The notes: generated from the sequence alone by a model not told the origin. A stretch of DNA of 56,034 nt from Peptococcaceae bacterium (GCA_023249405.1 JAHFCR010000002.1:72618-128651); one strand, 5' to 3'. Shown: positions 46,612 to 56,034, counted from the stretch's first letter. Program-made: numbers and translations.

Positions 46612-47946
46612 CTAGAAAGTCTTGCTGGTGATGTCCAGTTTGTGGCGCAGGTAGGCTCGCGCCTCAGCCACCATATAGAATGAGCCGGTGACGCAGATCA
46701 GGTCATCGGGACCGGCCTCATTCAGGGCGACATCTACCGCCGCCGTGATCTCCTCAATCTGATGGACATGCTCAGTATAGCGGCGGGCCTCGGTCGCCAG
46801 CAACTCCCAGTCCCCGGCCCGGGGACTGTTTGGTCTGGTGATCACGACTACCGCCGCCAGCGGCGCCAGTTCGGCCACCACCTTCTCCCGCTCCTTGTCC
46901 CCCAGCATACCCAATACCAGGATTAAGCGCCGGTAATGGTAGACCTCCTGCAGAGCCGCCCGCAACTTGCGCGACCCGTCGTGGTTGTGGGTGACATCCA
47001 CCAACACCGCCGGTCTCTCGGACAACAGTTCCAGCCTGGCCGGCCATCTGGTAGCATCTAGGCCGGCCCTAATCTGCCCGTCGCTGATCGCCACGCCGTG
47101 ATACCGCCGCAACGTCTCGATCGCCCCGAGGGCGGTAGCAGCGTTGATCGCCTGGTACTGCCCGGCCAGGGGTACCCGCAGGCTGGTATAATCACCCCAT
47201 GGGCTACGCAGGTTGAAGCTTGTCCCGGAGGGCACGGACTCGATCAATTCGTAGTTGAGATCGACACCACTCCGCAGCAGCGTGGCGCCCATCTCCCGGC
47301 AGCGCTCCTCGATCACGGCGATCGCCTCGGGGTCGGAGGCGGCAGTGACGGCATGCCCGCCCTGCTTGATGATCCCCGCCTTGACGGTGGCAATCTCCCG
47401 GATGGTGTTGCCCAGGTAGTCCATATGGTCGAAGGCAACATTGGTGATCACCGCCACCAGGGGGGTGGGAATGATGTTGGTGGAGTCGATGGCACCGCCC
47501 AGGCCGACCTCCAGCACCAGGTAATCGATCTGCTCCTCGTAAAAATACAGAAAAGCGATGGCGGTGCAGGCCTCGAACTCGGTAGGATGTTCGTGCCCGT
47601 CCCGCACCATCTGCTCCAATAGCGGTCTCACCCTGAAGATCAACTCCGCCAGCCTCTGCTCGCCGATGGGAACGCGGTTGATCAGGTAGCGCTCGGTGTA
47701 GCTGTCGAGATGGGGTGAGGTAAACAGTCCCACCCGGTATCCGGCAGATTCCAGCACCGAAGCCGTCATCATGGCTGTAGAACCCTTGCCATTGGTACCG
47801 CCGATATGAATGACCCGCAGCTGGCGGTGCGGGTCTCCCAGGAGTTGCAATAGGTATTCGATCCGCTGCAGTCCAAAATTGAAGCCGAACTTGGTCAGGC
47901 CGACCAGAAAGTCCAGCGCCTCGTCATAGGAGATGGATGATGGCAT
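46612..47946 (-). CDS. folC: Folylpolyglutamate synthase / dihydrofolate synthase
   Basis: Mur-ligase-family enzyme of 444 residues that adds glutamate to folates. The ATP loop is HIGGTNGKGSTA (about 47-58); the folate-binding SPHLDSYTERYLIN follows; the C-terminal domain has VTHNHDGSRKL. The ATG at 47946 has AAGGTG upstream. It is often next to valS in Clostridia; here the pho genes lie between. Confidence 0.95.
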   Translation of the reverse strand: MPSSISYDEALDFLVGLTKFGFNFGLQRIEYLLQLLGDPHRQLRVIHIGGTNGKGSTAMMTASVLESAGYRVGLFTSPHLDSYTERYLINRVPIGEQRLAELIFRVRPLLEQMVRDGHEHPTEFEACTAIAFLYFYEEQIDYLVLEVGLGGAIDSTNIIPTPLVAVITNVAFDHMDYLGNTIREIATVKAGIIKQGGHAVTAASDPEAIAVIEERCREMGATLLRSGVDLNYELIESVPSGTSFNLRSPWGDYTSLRVPLAGQYQAINAATALGAIETLRRYHGVAISDGQIRAGLDATRWPARLELLSERPAVLVDVTHNHDGSRKLRAALQEVYHYRRLILVLGMLGDKEREKVVAELAPLAAVVVITRPNSPRAGDWELLATEARRYTEHVHQIEEITAAVDVALNEAGPDDLICVTGSFYMVAEARAYLRHKLDITSKTF

Positions 47947-47983
47947 GATCGCACCTTGCTTTCCAGATGTGTGCAACTGGTTT

Positions 47984-48679
47984 TTAGATGTTGAGATCCT
48001 TGCGCTCCCCGGTGATCATAAAGTATACCGCCTCGCCGAGGTTGGTGCAGTAATCCGCCATGCGTTCCAGGTGCCGGGCTACGAACAGCAGGCTGGTGGC
48101 CTGCTGGATCGTCCGGTGATCCTGCATCATGAAGGTCAGCAGTTCCCGGAAGATCTGGTTTTGCAGGCTATCCACCTCGTGGTCGCAGTCGATCAGCTGC
48201 TCCACTTCGGTGACATCCCGGCGAATAAAAGCATCCAGGCTCACCCGCAACATCTTCTGGGTGATCTCGGCCATCCGGGGAATGTCAATCAGCGGCTTGA
48301 TCAGCGGCTGTCCGGAGAGGCGTATGGTCACCTTGGCGATATCCGATGCATGGTCGGCGATGCGCTCCAGGTCGTTGTTGATCTTCGTGACAGCGCTGAT
48401 CACCCGCAGGTCGCTGGCCATCGGCTGCTGCAACGCCAGCAGCTTGACACAGCTATCTTCTATTCTGATCATAAATTCATCGATGGCGTCATCACTGTCG
48501 ATAACCTGCTGAGCCAGGCTCTCGTCGCGCGCTTTGAGCGACTTCACCGAGTTATAGATCGCCTGTTCCACCATGGTCCCCATTTTTAAAATGTCCTGCT
48601 GCAGTTCCTCCAGTTGTTCATGAAAAGATTTACGCGCTACCAAGCCTCTTCCCCCTTGGTATTCCATTTTTTCATCCAA
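47984..48679 (-). CDS. phoU: Phosphate signalling protein PhoU
   Basis: All-helical protein of up to 231 residues made of two PhoU repeats, each with the E/D-x-x-x-D metal pattern ([15 protein letters not shown]). It links the Pst transporter to PhoR. The ATG at 48679 overlaps the pstB stop by eight bases, but a TTG at 48643 behind AAGGGGGAAG would give a start closer to other PhoU proteins. Confidence 0.92.
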   Translation of the reverse strand: MDEKMEYQGGRGLVARKSFHEQLEELQQDILKMGTMVEQAIYNSVKSLKARDESLAQQVIDSDDAIDEFMIRIEDSCVKLLALQQPMASDLRVISAVTKINNDLERIADHASDIAKVTIRLSGQPLIKPLIDIPRMAEITQKMLRVSLDAFIRRDVTEVEQLIDCDHEVDSLQNQIFRELLTFMMQDHRTIQQATSLLFVARHLERMADYCTNLGEAVYFMITGERKDLNI

Positions 48680-49487
48680 ACCTGCCGGTAATATAATCCT
48701 CTGTCTCCTTATGTTCCGGATTGGTGAAGAGTCTGTCGGTCTTGCCGAACTCGATCAGCCTGCCGCTCAGAAGAAAGGCCGTGAACTGGGAGACCCGGGC
48801 GGCCTGCTGCATATTGTGAGTGACGATGACAATAGTATACTCCTGCTTCAATTCGTCGATCAGGTCCTCGATCTTGGAGGTGGAGATCGGGTCCAGAGCA
48901 GAACAGGGCTCGTCCATCAGCAGCACCTCCGGCTCTACGGCCAGGGCCCTGGCGATGCACAGACGCTGCTGCTGGCCACCGGAGAGTTGCAGGGCCGATT
49001 TGAAGAGGTGTTCCCTGACCTCATCCCAGAGGGCGGCCTTTTTCAGACTCATCTCCACGATCTCCGCCAGCCGTTGCCGGTCTCTGAGACCGTGCCGCCG
49101 GGGGCCGTAAGCCACGTTTTCAAAAATGGACATGGGAAACGGGTTTGGTCTCTGAAAGACCATCCCGACCCGTTTGCGCAAGTTTACCACATCGACGCTG
49201 GCATTGTAAATGTCCTGTCCATCCAGCAGCACCTGGCCTCCGATGGTTACGCCCGGTATCAGATCGTTCATCCTGTTGAGGGTGCGCAGCAGGGTTGACT
49301 TGCCGCAGCCCGAGGGGCCAATCAGGGCGGATACCTGGTGTTCGGCCAATTCCAACCCGATGTTGTGCAATACGTGATTAGACCCGTAAGACAGTTCCAG
49401 GGCGCGGACCTCAAACTTGCACCTGGATTCAATAACCGGTGCGCCAGCCTTTACCTGATAAAACTCCTTGGTCAGCAGAGTCACCAT
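48672..49487 (-). CDS. pstB: Phosphate ABC transporter ATP-binding protein PstB
   Basis: ATPase of about 271 residues with Walker [10 protein letters not shown], signature LSGGQQQR and Walker [14 protein letters not shown], and the PstB-specific [11 protein letters not shown] segment. It should power phosphate import, but pstS, pstC and pstA are absent here. The start is uncertain among GTG 49499 and ATG 49487. It follows phoR by about 50 bases. Confidence 0.92.
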   Translation of the reverse strand: MVTLLTKEFYQVKAGAPVIESRCKFEVRALELSYGSNHVLHNIGLELAEHQVSALIGPSGCGKSTLLRTLNRMNDLIPGVTIGGQVLLDGQDIYNASVDVVNLRKRVGMVFQRPNPFPMSIFENVAYGPRRHGLRDRQRLAEIVEMSLKKAALWDEVREHLFKSALQLSGGQQQRLCIARALAVEPEVLLMDEPCSALDPISTSKIEDLIDELKQEYTIVIVTHNMQQAARVSQFTAFLLSGRLIEFGKTDRLFTNPEHKETEDYITGRFG

Positions 49488-49546
49488 CCTCCATGACACT
49501 CCCCTTTATATTATCACTTATCTGGCAAGCTTCGAACGAAGACCAA

Positions 49547-50953
49547 TTAATCGGCGGCAGGCCCGTTCCGCGGCAGAGTAAAATAAAACGTGGAGCCCCG
49601 GCCCAGTTTGCTCTCCACCCAGACCTGGCCGCCATGAGCATCCACGATATGCTTGACGATCGCCAGTCCGAGACCAGTGCCGCCTAGCCTGCGGCTGCGG
49701 GCCCGGTCTACCCGGTAAAAGCGCTCGAAGATCCGGGGCAGGTCATCCGGCGGAATGCCGATCCCGGTATCCTGGACGCTGATCACCGCCACACTGTCCT
49801 GCTCCTGCACACTCACATCCACACGTCCATCGGAGGGGGTGTACATCAGGCTGTTCTCCAGCAGGTTCGACAACACCTGCTCCAACCGGTCGCGGTCGGC
49901 CCGCACCATTACCGTATGGGCAGGCACCACCACGCCCAGGCCAAGTTCTTTCTTCTGAAAACGAGGCTTGATCCGGTCCACGATCCGCTTGATCTCCGAC
50001 CCCAACTCCAACGACTCCACCCGCATGACCAACTCCCGGGATTCGATCCGGGAGAGGCTCAGCAGATCGTTGATAAGGCGGTTCAGGCGCTCCGCCTCCT
50101 CACCGATAATACCCACGAACTCCTCGCAGGCCCGCGAGTTATAGAGCGCCCCCTCCAGCAGGGTCTCCGCAAACCCCTTGATAGCCGTGACCGGAGTTTT
50201 CAACTCATGAGAGACATTGGCGACAAACTCTGCCCGGACCCGCTCCAGGCGCCTGATCTCGCTGATGTCGTGCAGCACCAGGACCACTCCCCGGGGCTCC
50301 TGCCCCTCACCGAAAACCGGGGCGGCGTGGGCGTCGAGGATACGCTCGGCCGGGAAGATCAGCGAGATCTCGCCTCCCTGCGGCTTGCTGGAGGCGAGCA
50401 CCTCGTCGATCATCTGGCTCAAGGGGTAGTTTTTAAGCGTCTCCACGTAGGTTCTGCCGGTATTCCCAGTCTTGCTGATGCCCAGGATACGTTCGGCAGC
50501 AGGATTGATCAGGTTGATGCGACCATTATGGTCAAAGAGCATCACGCCATTCTGCATGTTGGCCAGAACCGCCTCCAGGCTGCCCCTGCTCTCTGCCAAC
50601 TGGCGCGCCTTCTCCCTGACAGTACGGGAGATCTCATTGAGGGTAGCCGCCAGTTCACCGATCTCGTCATCGGCGTATTGATACATCTCGGCTTCCCAGT
50701 CTCCGGCCGCCAAACGGCGGGCAACAGCGCCAATCTCCGCCAACGGCCTATGCACACCGTCTGCCAGACGGACACCGAGCAGCACCCCGCTCAAGAGGAT
50801 CAGGCCAAACAGACCCCCCAGGTACTGCCAGACTTGGGTCAGAAATTCGTGACGGCTCCATAGAAAATATGAAAGCAGCCCGCCCAGGACCGCCAAAGAG
50901 GCGCACATGTAGATTACATAGCCCGTTGTGAACCGCCAGCTAATCCGCCGCAT
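49547..50953 (-). CDS. phoR: Phosphate-regulon sensor histidine kinase PhoR
   Basis: Kinase of 468 residues with two N-terminal membrane helices close together (about 10-62), a HAMP segment (about 62-115), a PAS domain (about 120-230), HisKA with phospho-acceptor His in NVSHELKTPVTAIKGF, and a HATPase_c domain with NLLENSLMYTP, DTGIGI and GGTGLGLAIVKH. There is almost no external sensor domain, in line with sensing through PstB/PhoU. Its ATG overlaps the phoP stop. Confidence 0.95.
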   Translation of the reverse strand: MRRISWRFTTGYVIYMCASLAVLGGLLSYFLWSRHEFLTQVWQYLGGLFGLILLSGVLLGVRLADGVHRPLAEIGAVARRLAAGDWEAEMYQYADDEIGELAATLNEISRTVREKARQLAESRGSLEAVLANMQNGVMLFDHNGRINLINPAAERILGISKTGNTGRTYVETLKNYPLSQMIDEVLASSKPQGGEISLIFPAERILDAHAAPVFGEGQEPRGVVLVLHDISEIRRLERVRAEFVANVSHELKTPVTAIKGFAETLLEGALYNSRACEEFVGIIGEEAERLNRLINDLLSLSRIESRELVMRVESLELGSEIKRIVDRIKPRFQKKELGLGVVVPAHTVMVRADRDRLEQVLSNLLENSLMYTPSDGRVDVSVQEQDSVAVISVQDTGIGIPPDDLPRIFERFYRVDRARSRRLGGTGLGLAIVKHIVDAHGGQVWVESKLGRGSTFYFTLPRNGPAAD

Positions 50954-51663
50954 CAGGCCCCCCTGCTCCCCTGCGAGACAGCATGGAATTTATAGCCCAC
51001 TCCTCTTACTGTCATAATGTACCGGGGGCGCGCCGGGTCCTGCTCCAGCTTCTCCCTCAGGTGGCTGATGTGCACGTCCACCACCCGGGTATCGCCATAG
51101 AAATCATAACCCCACAACTTCTGGAGGATATACTCGCGGCTGAGTACCAGGCCAGCGCTACGGCATAACAGAAGCAACAGTTCGAACTCCTTGGGGGTGA
51201 GGACCAGTTGTTCGCCATGTAGATTGACCTCATAGCGCCCGGGAAAGACCACCAGTTCACCAAACTCCAACCGCTCGCCCTGGTCCTGCTCCTTATCTCC
51301 GGTGCGGCGCAGGATTGCCCGCACCCGGGCTATAAGTTCTCGGGGGCTGAAGGGTTTGGTCAGGTAGTCATCCGCCCCGATCTCCAGGCCCAGCACCTTG
51401 TCTATCTCCTCATCCTTGGCGGTAAGCATCAGGATTGGTATGGCCGAGCCCTCCTGGCGCAGCAGACGGCACAGTGAGAAACCATCCATCTCCGGCAGCA
51501 TCACGTCCAGTACAACTAGGTCGGGCCGGTCCCGCTGGATGACGTCCCAGGCCTCGTTGCCGTCTCCGGCAGCAATGGTCTGAAATCCTTCCTTATTTAA
51601 ATTGAAGGAAACGAGCTTGACAATCGACTCCTCGTCGTCTACTACCAGGATCTTTGTACTCAT
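50953..51663 (-). CDS. phoP: Phosphate-regulon response regulator PhoP
   Basis: OmpR-type regulator of 236 residues: receiver domain (acidic pair DDEE, phospho-Asp in LVVLDVMLPEMDG, Lys in YLTKPFSPREL) and winged-helix DNA-binding domain (about 130-228). The start is ATG 51663 with GGAGGTGG, as the longer reading adds unsupported residues. A possible PHO box lies 50 bases upstream. Confidence 0.95.
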   Translation of the reverse strand: MSTKILVVDDEESIVKLVSFNLNKEGFQTIAAGDGNEAWDVIQRDRPDLVVLDVMLPEMDGFSLCRLLRQEGSAIPILMLTAKDEEIDKVLGLEIGADDYLTKPFSPRELIARVRAILRRTGDKEQDQGERLEFGELVVFPGRYEVNLHGEQLVLTPKEFELLLLLCRSAGLVLSREYILQKLWGYDFYGDTRVVDVHISHLREKLEQDPARPRYIMTVRGVGYKFHAVSQGSRGA

Positions 51664-51709
51664 AGGCCACCTCCATCGAACATATTCGACACCAGCGGTG
51701 GTCATCCTC

Positions 51710-51726
51710 TATTAAGATTTTGTTAA
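51710..51726 (-). promoter_or_regulatory. PHO-box-like direct repeat upstream of phoP
   Basis: TTAACA (51726-51721), five bases, TTAATA (51715-51710). The 11-base period fits PhoP binding sites of Gram-positive bacteria (TTxACA repeats), so phoPR may regulate itself. Only two repeats are clear. Confidence 0.5.
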
Positions 51727-51799
51727 GAAGCCCGATATGACTAGCTTTGCCAGCCACTTTCCCTCTGATACCGTCCGCCGCGGCAAGAGCCTCTTCCTG

Positions 51800-54490
51800 C
51801 TAGTCCCTGAGAGTCGCCAAACGACGGCCAATAGTGGACAGCCTCTGGTCAAGCTCATCCTCCTTGCCCCGCTCCTTCTCGATCACCTCAGGCGGCGCCT
51901 TGGCCAGGAAGCTCTCGTTGGTCAGCTTGCCCCGCACACGATCCAACTCTTTGGTTGCTGCTGCCGCATCCTTCTCTAGCCTGGCGATCTCCTTGTCCAG
52001 GTCGATCAGGCCGACCAGGGGAATGTAGATCTCCGTCCCGCGCACGACTGCACTTGAAGCCTGCTTTGGTTTTGGGCAACCGGGGTCTCCCAGATCCAGC
52101 GGTTCGGCCGCGGCCAGTTGGGTAATATAAGCGGTATAGCGCTTCAGGAGCAGGCGAGTGGCGGCATCGCCGGTGATCACTATACACCGCGCAGCCTTGC
52201 CCGGAGGCAGGTTCAACTCGCTGCGCAGGTTGCGGATGCTGCGGATCACGTCCATGATCATGCCCATCTCCGCCTCGCTGTCCGGGGACTCCAACTCCGG
52301 GCGGCGCTCCGGCCAGGGGGCAACCATGACACTGGCGCCGTGATGGGGCAGATGCTGCCAGATCTCCTCGGTCAGGAAGGGCATGAAGGGATGCAGCAGT
52401 TCCAGGGTATGCTGCAGCACATACCACAGAACGTGTTGGGCAACACTGCGGCTCTCCGGGGTTTCCCGGCCATACAGCCGTGGTTTGGCAAGTTCGATAT
52501 ACCAGTCGCAGAACTCATCCCAAATAAATTCATATACTACCCGCGCTGCCTCACCCAATTCATAGGCCTCCAGATTGCGGTTAACCTCCCCGGCGGTACG
52601 GCTGAACCGGCTCAGGATCCAGCGGTCGGCCAGAGTCAGGATCTCCTGATCAAACTGGTCGCCGGCCGGCCCCGGTTCGAAGTCCCCCAGGTTCATCAGG
52701 GCGAAGCGTGAGGCGTTCCAGACCTTGTTGGCGAAGTTCCTGGTACCCTCTATCCGCTCCTGCTGAAAGCGCAGGTCGTTGCCCGGGGTATTGCCGGTCA
52801 CCAGAGTGAAACGCAGGGTATCCGCCCCGTAGTTGTCGATCACTTCCAGGGGGTCCTGGATATTTCCGAGGGACTTGCTCATCTTGCGCCCCAAGTGGTC
52901 GAGCACCAGTCCATGGATCAGCACATCTTTGAAGGGCGCCTCCTGCATAAACTCGCAGGACATGAAGATCATCCGGGCAACCCAAAAGAAGATAATGTCC
53001 CGCCCAGTGACCAGCACGGATGTGGGGAAGTAGTAGTCCAGTTCCGGAGTCTTGTCGGGCCAGCCCAGGGTGGAGAAAGGCCACAGTGCGGAACTGAACC
53101 AGGTGTCCAGCACATCCGGGTCCTGTTCCAGGTGCGCGCTGCCGCACTTCGGGCAGCTTGCCGGTTCCTCTTCCGGACAGATAACCTCACCGCAGTCCCG
53201 GCAATACCAGACCGGTATCCGGTGGCCCCACCAGAGCTGCCGGGAGATGCACCAGTCCCGGATGTTCTCCAGCCAGCCGAGATAGACCTTGGTGAAACGC
53301 TCCGGCACAAACCGGGTGCGGCCCTGGCGTACCGCCTCCATGGCGGGTTCGGCCAGCGGCTTCATGCGAACGAACCACTGCTCGGAGACCAGGGGCTCGA
53401 TGACCGTATTGCAGCGATAGCAATGCCCCACGGAGTGAGAGTAGTCCTCGATCTTGACGATCAGCCCCTGTTTCTCCAGTTCCGCTACCACTCTTTTACG
53501 GGCCTCGCTCGCGGTCAGCCCGGCGTATGCGCCTGCTTCCGGTGTCATGATGCCATCCTTGCCTACCACCGTGATCTCCTGTAAGTGGTGGCGGCGGCCC
53601 ATCTCGAAGTCCGTCGGGTCGTGGGCCGGAGTCACCTTCACCGCTCCGGTTCCGAAGCCCGGGTCCACAGCCGCGTCAGCGATCACCGGAATGGGACGGT
53701 TCATGATCGGCAGCAGCACTTGCCTGCCAATCAGCGCCCGGTAGCGCTCATCCTCCGGATGCACGGCCACGGCGGTGTCGCCCAGCATCGTCTCCGGCCG
53801 GGTAGTGGCCACCACGATCGCGTCCGCTCCGTCCAACCCGGGATAGCGAATATAGGTCAGGGTTCCCTGCTCCTCTGAGTGCTCCACCTCGATGTCGGAG
53901 ATGGTGGTCCGGCAGTGCGGACACCAGTTGATGATATAGCTGCCCCGATAGATCAGCCCCTTGTGGTACAGCCGCCGGAAGACCTCCCGCACCGCCCGCG
54001 AGCAGCCCTCGTCCATGGTAAAGCGCTCCCGCTGCCAGTCGCAAGAGGCGCCCAGGCGCTTGAGCTGCCGGATGATCGTTCCGCCGTACTGCTCCTTCCA
54101 GGCCCACACCCGCTCCAGGAACTGCTCCCGGCCGAGGCTATCCTTGGACAACCCCTCTTCAGCCAGCTGCCGCTCTACCCGGGCCTGGGTGGCAATGCCG
54201 GCATGATCCGTGCCCGGCATCCACAAGGTGTTGTCCCCGCGCATCCGGCGCCAGCGCACCAGCACATCCTGGATGGTGTTGTTCAGGGCATGTCCGATGT
54301 GCAGGATGCCAGTCACGTTGGGGGGCGGGATGACAATGCAAAATGGTTTCCTGTCACCGCCCGGCTCGGCGTGAAATAAACCTTCATCCAGCCAGTATTG
54401 ATACCACCGGTCCTCCACGTTATGGGGATCATAGGTGGTGGCAATGCCCTGGGCCTGATCCTGCTGAATTCCATCCTGTTCTTCCGCCAC
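51800..54490 (-). CDS. valS: Valyl-tRNA synthetase
   Basis: Class I synthetase of 896 residues that charges tRNA-Val. HIGH is at 64-67 and KMSKS at 536-540; the editing domain covers about 190-350; zinc-type CRDCGE...CPKCG is near 430-450; a C-terminal coiled coil (LDKEIARLEKDAAAATKELDRV, about 838-895) is typical of ValRS. The GTG at 54490 follows GAGGTGAGG. No T-box was found in its leader, unlike leuS. Confidence 0.97.
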   Translation of the reverse strand: MAEEQDGIQQDQAQGIATTYDPHNVEDRWYQYWLDEGLFHAEPGGDRKPFCIVIPPPNVTGILHIGHALNNTIQDVLVRWRRMRGDNTLWMPGTDHAGIATQARVERQLAEEGLSKDSLGREQFLERVWAWKEQYGGTIIRQLKRLGASCDWQRERFTMDEGCSRAVREVFRRLYHKGLIYRGSYIINWCPHCRTTISDIEVEHSEEQGTLTYIRYPGLDGADAIVVATTRPETMLGDTAVAVHPEDERYRALIGRQVLLPIMNRPIPVIADAAVDPGFGTGAVKVTPAHDPTDFEMGRRHHLQEITVVGKDGIMTPEAGAYAGLTASEARKRVVAELEKQGLIVKIEDYSHSVGHCYRCNTVIEPLVSEQWFVRMKPLAEPAMEAVRQGRTRFVPERFTKVYLGWLENIRDWCISRQLWWGHRIPVWYCRDCGEVICPEEEPASCPKCGSAHLEQDPDVLDTWFSSALWPFSTLGWPDKTPELDYYFPTSVLVTGRDIIFFWVARMIFMSCEFMQEAPFKDVLIHGLVLDHLGRKMSKSLGNIQDPLEVIDNYGADTLRFTLVTGNTPGNDLRFQQERIEGTRNFANKVWNASRFALMNLGDFEPGPAGDQFDQEILTLADRWILSRFSRTAGEVNRNLEAYELGEAARVVYEFIWDEFCDWYIELAKPRLYGRETPESRSVAQHVLWYVLQHTLELLHPFMPFLTEEIWQHLPHHGASVMVAPWPERRPELESPDSEAEMGMIMDVIRSIRNLRSELNLPPGKAARCIVITGDAATRLLLKRYTAYITQLAAAEPLDLGDPGCPKPKQASSAVVRGTEIYIPLVGLIDLDKEIARLEKDAAAATKELDRVRGKLTNESFLAKAPPEVIEKERGKEDELDQRLSTIGRRLATLRD

Positions 54491-54588
54491 TTCTGCCTCA
54501 CCTCAAGACCTGTTTTCATTCTTTCATATAAAATTCCTTTCGCCCCCGCATGGGACAAAAGGACCCGGAAAACCACCGGACTATTTCC

Positions 54589-54618
54589 ATTTTACGGCCA
54601 TTTTTAAATGCTTGTCAA
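54589..54618 (-). promoter_or_regulatory. promoter of valS
   Basis: TTGACA (54618-54613), 18 bases, TAAAAT (54594-54589). It leaves a leader of about 90 bases with no T-box motif. Confidence 0.75.
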
Positions 54619-54713
54619 TTTTTGCAGCTTTTTCATTGCCGGATGAGATCAGGAGCATCTGTACATTCATTAGCCCTGGTTTATCTTTGCAGACAGCATC
54701 TTCCCCAGTCTCA

Positions 54714-54751
54714 AACACAATAAGGACGCACCCTTTGCCGCAGATGCGTCC
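54714..54751 (-). terminator. probable terminator of the copper-amine-oxidase-N-like gene
   Basis: Stem GGACGCA/TGCGTCC (54751-54745 with 54730-54724) followed by TTATTGTGTTT. The loop is long and the T-run broken. Confidence 0.5.
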
Positions 54752-54791
54752 GATCAGCGTTTTCTATACAGATTTAACTTAGCGGCACACG

Positions 54792-55577
54792 CTATTGGAT
54801 GGTGATCGTCTTGGCAGCATTGTCCCAGGCGACGTTATGCCCGAGGTTCTCCGTGACAAACCGCAACGGCAGCATGGTCCTGCCTGTGGCAGAGATGAAC
54901 GGGGCATCATCGAGCGCTTTTGCCGCTCCGTTGACAGTGCCGCTCTTGTTGCCGATATTGAGCACAATCGGCGTATTATTCAAGGTGATGGTTATTTTTT
55001 GGTCAGAGGCGCTCCAGTCAACTTTTCCTCCCAGGCTTTCAATGATCGCCCTGATTGGTACAAAGGTTCTGCCGTTGATAATGACCGGGCTTGTTTGATA
55101 ACCAGGGTCGATATCCTGCGCTATGCCCTTCACAGACATGCTAGCACTGCCTATTTTTAAAACGATACCGTTAGTAGAGCCGGATTGGCCTCGGTCCTGG
55201 CTATTTGCGCCCGGCTGATCCGGCATCTGGCCGCTGACCAGCCGCTCCGCCATCTGCGTGGCTCTCTGTTGAATATCACCGGTCATTGCCTGCTGAATGG
55301 CAGTGGCCAGAGCGCTCTGATCAAGACCCTGGGCAAGCTGCGACAGAGTCTTACCGTCACTCAACTGTTGCTGTATCTGGTCAGCAGTCTGCCCGGTCAC
55401 GCTGGCCAGGGCCGCTATCAACTCGCTGTTCATCTGGTTTTGAAACTGGCCGGTACGGCCATTGCCTGGAGCATTGCTCTGACCGGAGGTATCCGCAAAA
55501 CCCACGGCAGACACTGACAGAGTTATTGCTAGAGCCAGGGCCAGGGCCGCAACTGTTACCATTGAATTCCTTTGCAT
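54792..55577 (-). CDS. Secreted protein with copper amine oxidase N-terminal-like (stalk) domain
   Basis: Protein of 261 residues with a signal peptide (about 1-28, cleavage near VGFA-DT). A Gln/Ser-rich helical middle (about 48-120, TGQTADQIQQQLSDGKTLSQLAQ) precedes two tandem beta repeats typical of Cu_amine_oxidN1 (INGRTFVPIRAIIESLGGKVDW and GRTMLPLRFVTENLGHNVAWDN). This domain is a cell-surface module without enzymatic activity of its own. Function unknown. Confidence 0.88.
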   Translation of the reverse strand: MQRNSMVTVAALALALAITLSVSAVGFADTSGQSNAPGNGRTGQFQNQMNSELIAALASVTGQTADQIQQQLSDGKTLSQLAQGLDQSALATAIQQAMTGDIQQRATQMAERLVSGQMPDQPGANSQDRGQSGSTNGIVLKIGSASMSVKGIAQDIDPGYQTSPVIINGRTFVPIRAIIESLGGKVDWSASDQKITITLNNTPIVLNIGNKSGTVNGAAKALDDAPFISATGRTMLPLRFVTENLGHNVAWDNAAKTITIQ

Positions 55578-55710
55578 TCCAGATCATTTCCTCTCATTCT
55601 TTTTAAGTATTCAATTTAAATATTCATTGAAATACAGCCAACCGCGCCATTCACAGACGTCCGCTTGCTTTTTCCTGTTTTCCACGCTCCTTCTACCTGA
55701 GGTTCTCATT

Positions 55711-55762
55711 ATTATCCGGTAGCTAACCACCCCCCCTAATACCCCCGCGTCTGTAAAGAAGG
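55711..55762. repeat. partial second copy of the palindrome at 5337-5403
   Basis: Shares TTATCCG-TAGCTAACC, then CCCCCTAATACCCCCGC-TCTG, with the complement of 5403-5362, in opposite orientation. The second palindrome arm has decayed (CTGTAAAGAAGGC). Confidence 0.65.
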
Positions 55763-55887
55763 CTTGGCTTGTGACTACGATCACAAACCTTAGTCGCACC
55801 TTATGAGTCTATATCCATTACCTTAAATTACGCTTAAAACAAGATAAGAAATTAATGAAGTTTTGGTTCGTCCATAAACAAATTCTT

Positions 55888-55919
55888 GATTCAGATGGGG
55901 TTAAAACCCCATTTGAATC
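55888..55919. repeat. GGGGTT-type palindrome, copy A
   Basis: Arms GATTCAGATGGGG and CCCCATTTGAATC around TTAAAA with one mismatch. The best-preserved of three copies in this window. Confidence 0.7.
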
Positions 55920-56034
55920 TGCCATGAAAACCATTGTTCGACAAAAGACAAACTTTAACTATAACCTACACAAATAAGGCTTGACAGTGGGACTCTTTAA
56001 AACGAATTGCTAACGAAACTGCTTATGCAGCTTC

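Larger units (their letters stand above)
55578..56034. other. gene-free end of the window
   Basis: About 450 bases without a supported gene. It holds the second copy of the CTAATACCCCCGC repeat (55711-55762) and the GGGGTT palindrome (55888-55919). The rest is AT-rich. Confidence 0.5.

Noticed and set aside
54491-54620. T-box leader for valS
   Set aside because: No GGTGGTACCGCG antiterminator or Stem I motif; only a plain promoter and about 90 bases of leader.

Overview
This window reads as chromosomal DNA from a Gram-positive anaerobe of the Clostridia, most like the Peptococcaceae (Pelotomaculum/Desulfotomaculum-type). The reasons are the conserved order mreBCD-mrdA-minCDE-rodA-spoIVFA-like-radical SAM pair-rng-rplU-rpmA-obgE-proBA, a T-box leader before leuS, strong GGAGG ribosome sites with frequent GTG/TTG starts, and a ferredoxin-type energy-converting [NiFe] hydrogenase. 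Almost everything is on the minus strand. No phage, CRISPR array or intact insertion sequence was seen. The taxonomic call is inference from gene order and protein character; no database was searched.

Layout on the + axis. 1-1.5 kb: a TIGR04076 protein and phosphofructokinase (+). 1.5-6.3 kb: comEC, an HtrA protease, a TatA/B protein (all -) and a Rieske protein (+). 6.4-11.6 kb: a complete six-gene ech operon (-) with all hydrogenase metal ligands. 11.9-15.8 kb: comEA, then leuS behind a long leader. 15.8-17.9 kb: rsfS, yqeK, an RRM protein and nadD. 18.1-19.6 kb: an amino-acid permease (+). 19.6-26.1 kb: the rplU-rpmA-obgE-proB-proA-IMP dehydrogenase series. 26.2-31.5 kb: rng, two TIGR039xx proteins and a degenerate M23 protein. 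31.7-41.9 kb: the cell-shape and division block rodA, minE, minD, minC, mrdA, mreD, mreC, mreB, then radC, maf and a DUF4321 protein. 42.2-43.4 kb: a manganese-type riboswitch with a cation exchanger (+). 43.5-45.7 kb: a two-gene ABC exporter. 45.8-46.5 kb: a VapBC pair. 46.6-54.5 kb: folC, phoU, pstB, phoR, phoP and valS. 54.8-55.6 kb: a secreted copper-amine-oxidase-N-like protein, then a gene-free end carrying palindromic repeats.

The most unusual element is the leuS leader (15.39-15.77 kb, minus strand). A perfect-consensus promoter drives a T-box riboswitch with a CUC (Leu) specifier, a canonical Stem I, the T-box antiterminator sequence and a terminator. A complete tRNA-Ala(GGC), with the G3-U70 alanine identity pair and an encoded CCA end, lies between Stem I and the antiterminator. 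It appears to be grafted onto the loop of Stem III: taking it out restores a short ordinary Stem III. One transcript would therefore carry a leucine-sensing riboswitch and a structural alanine tRNA, and the tRNA lies upstream of the attenuator, so it should be made whether or not leuS is expressed.

Other points of note: a yybP-ykoY riboswitch with its promoter and terminator before a CaCA-family exchanger; an L27 protein without the usual Firmicutes N-terminal extension and no prp protease gene beside it; a SpoIVFA-like protein that has lost most LytM metal ligands and has no spoIVFB next to it; pstB-phoU next to phoPR without pstSCA; an ech block lying between comEA and comEC; and several families of dispersed palindromes, some in mRNA leaders.
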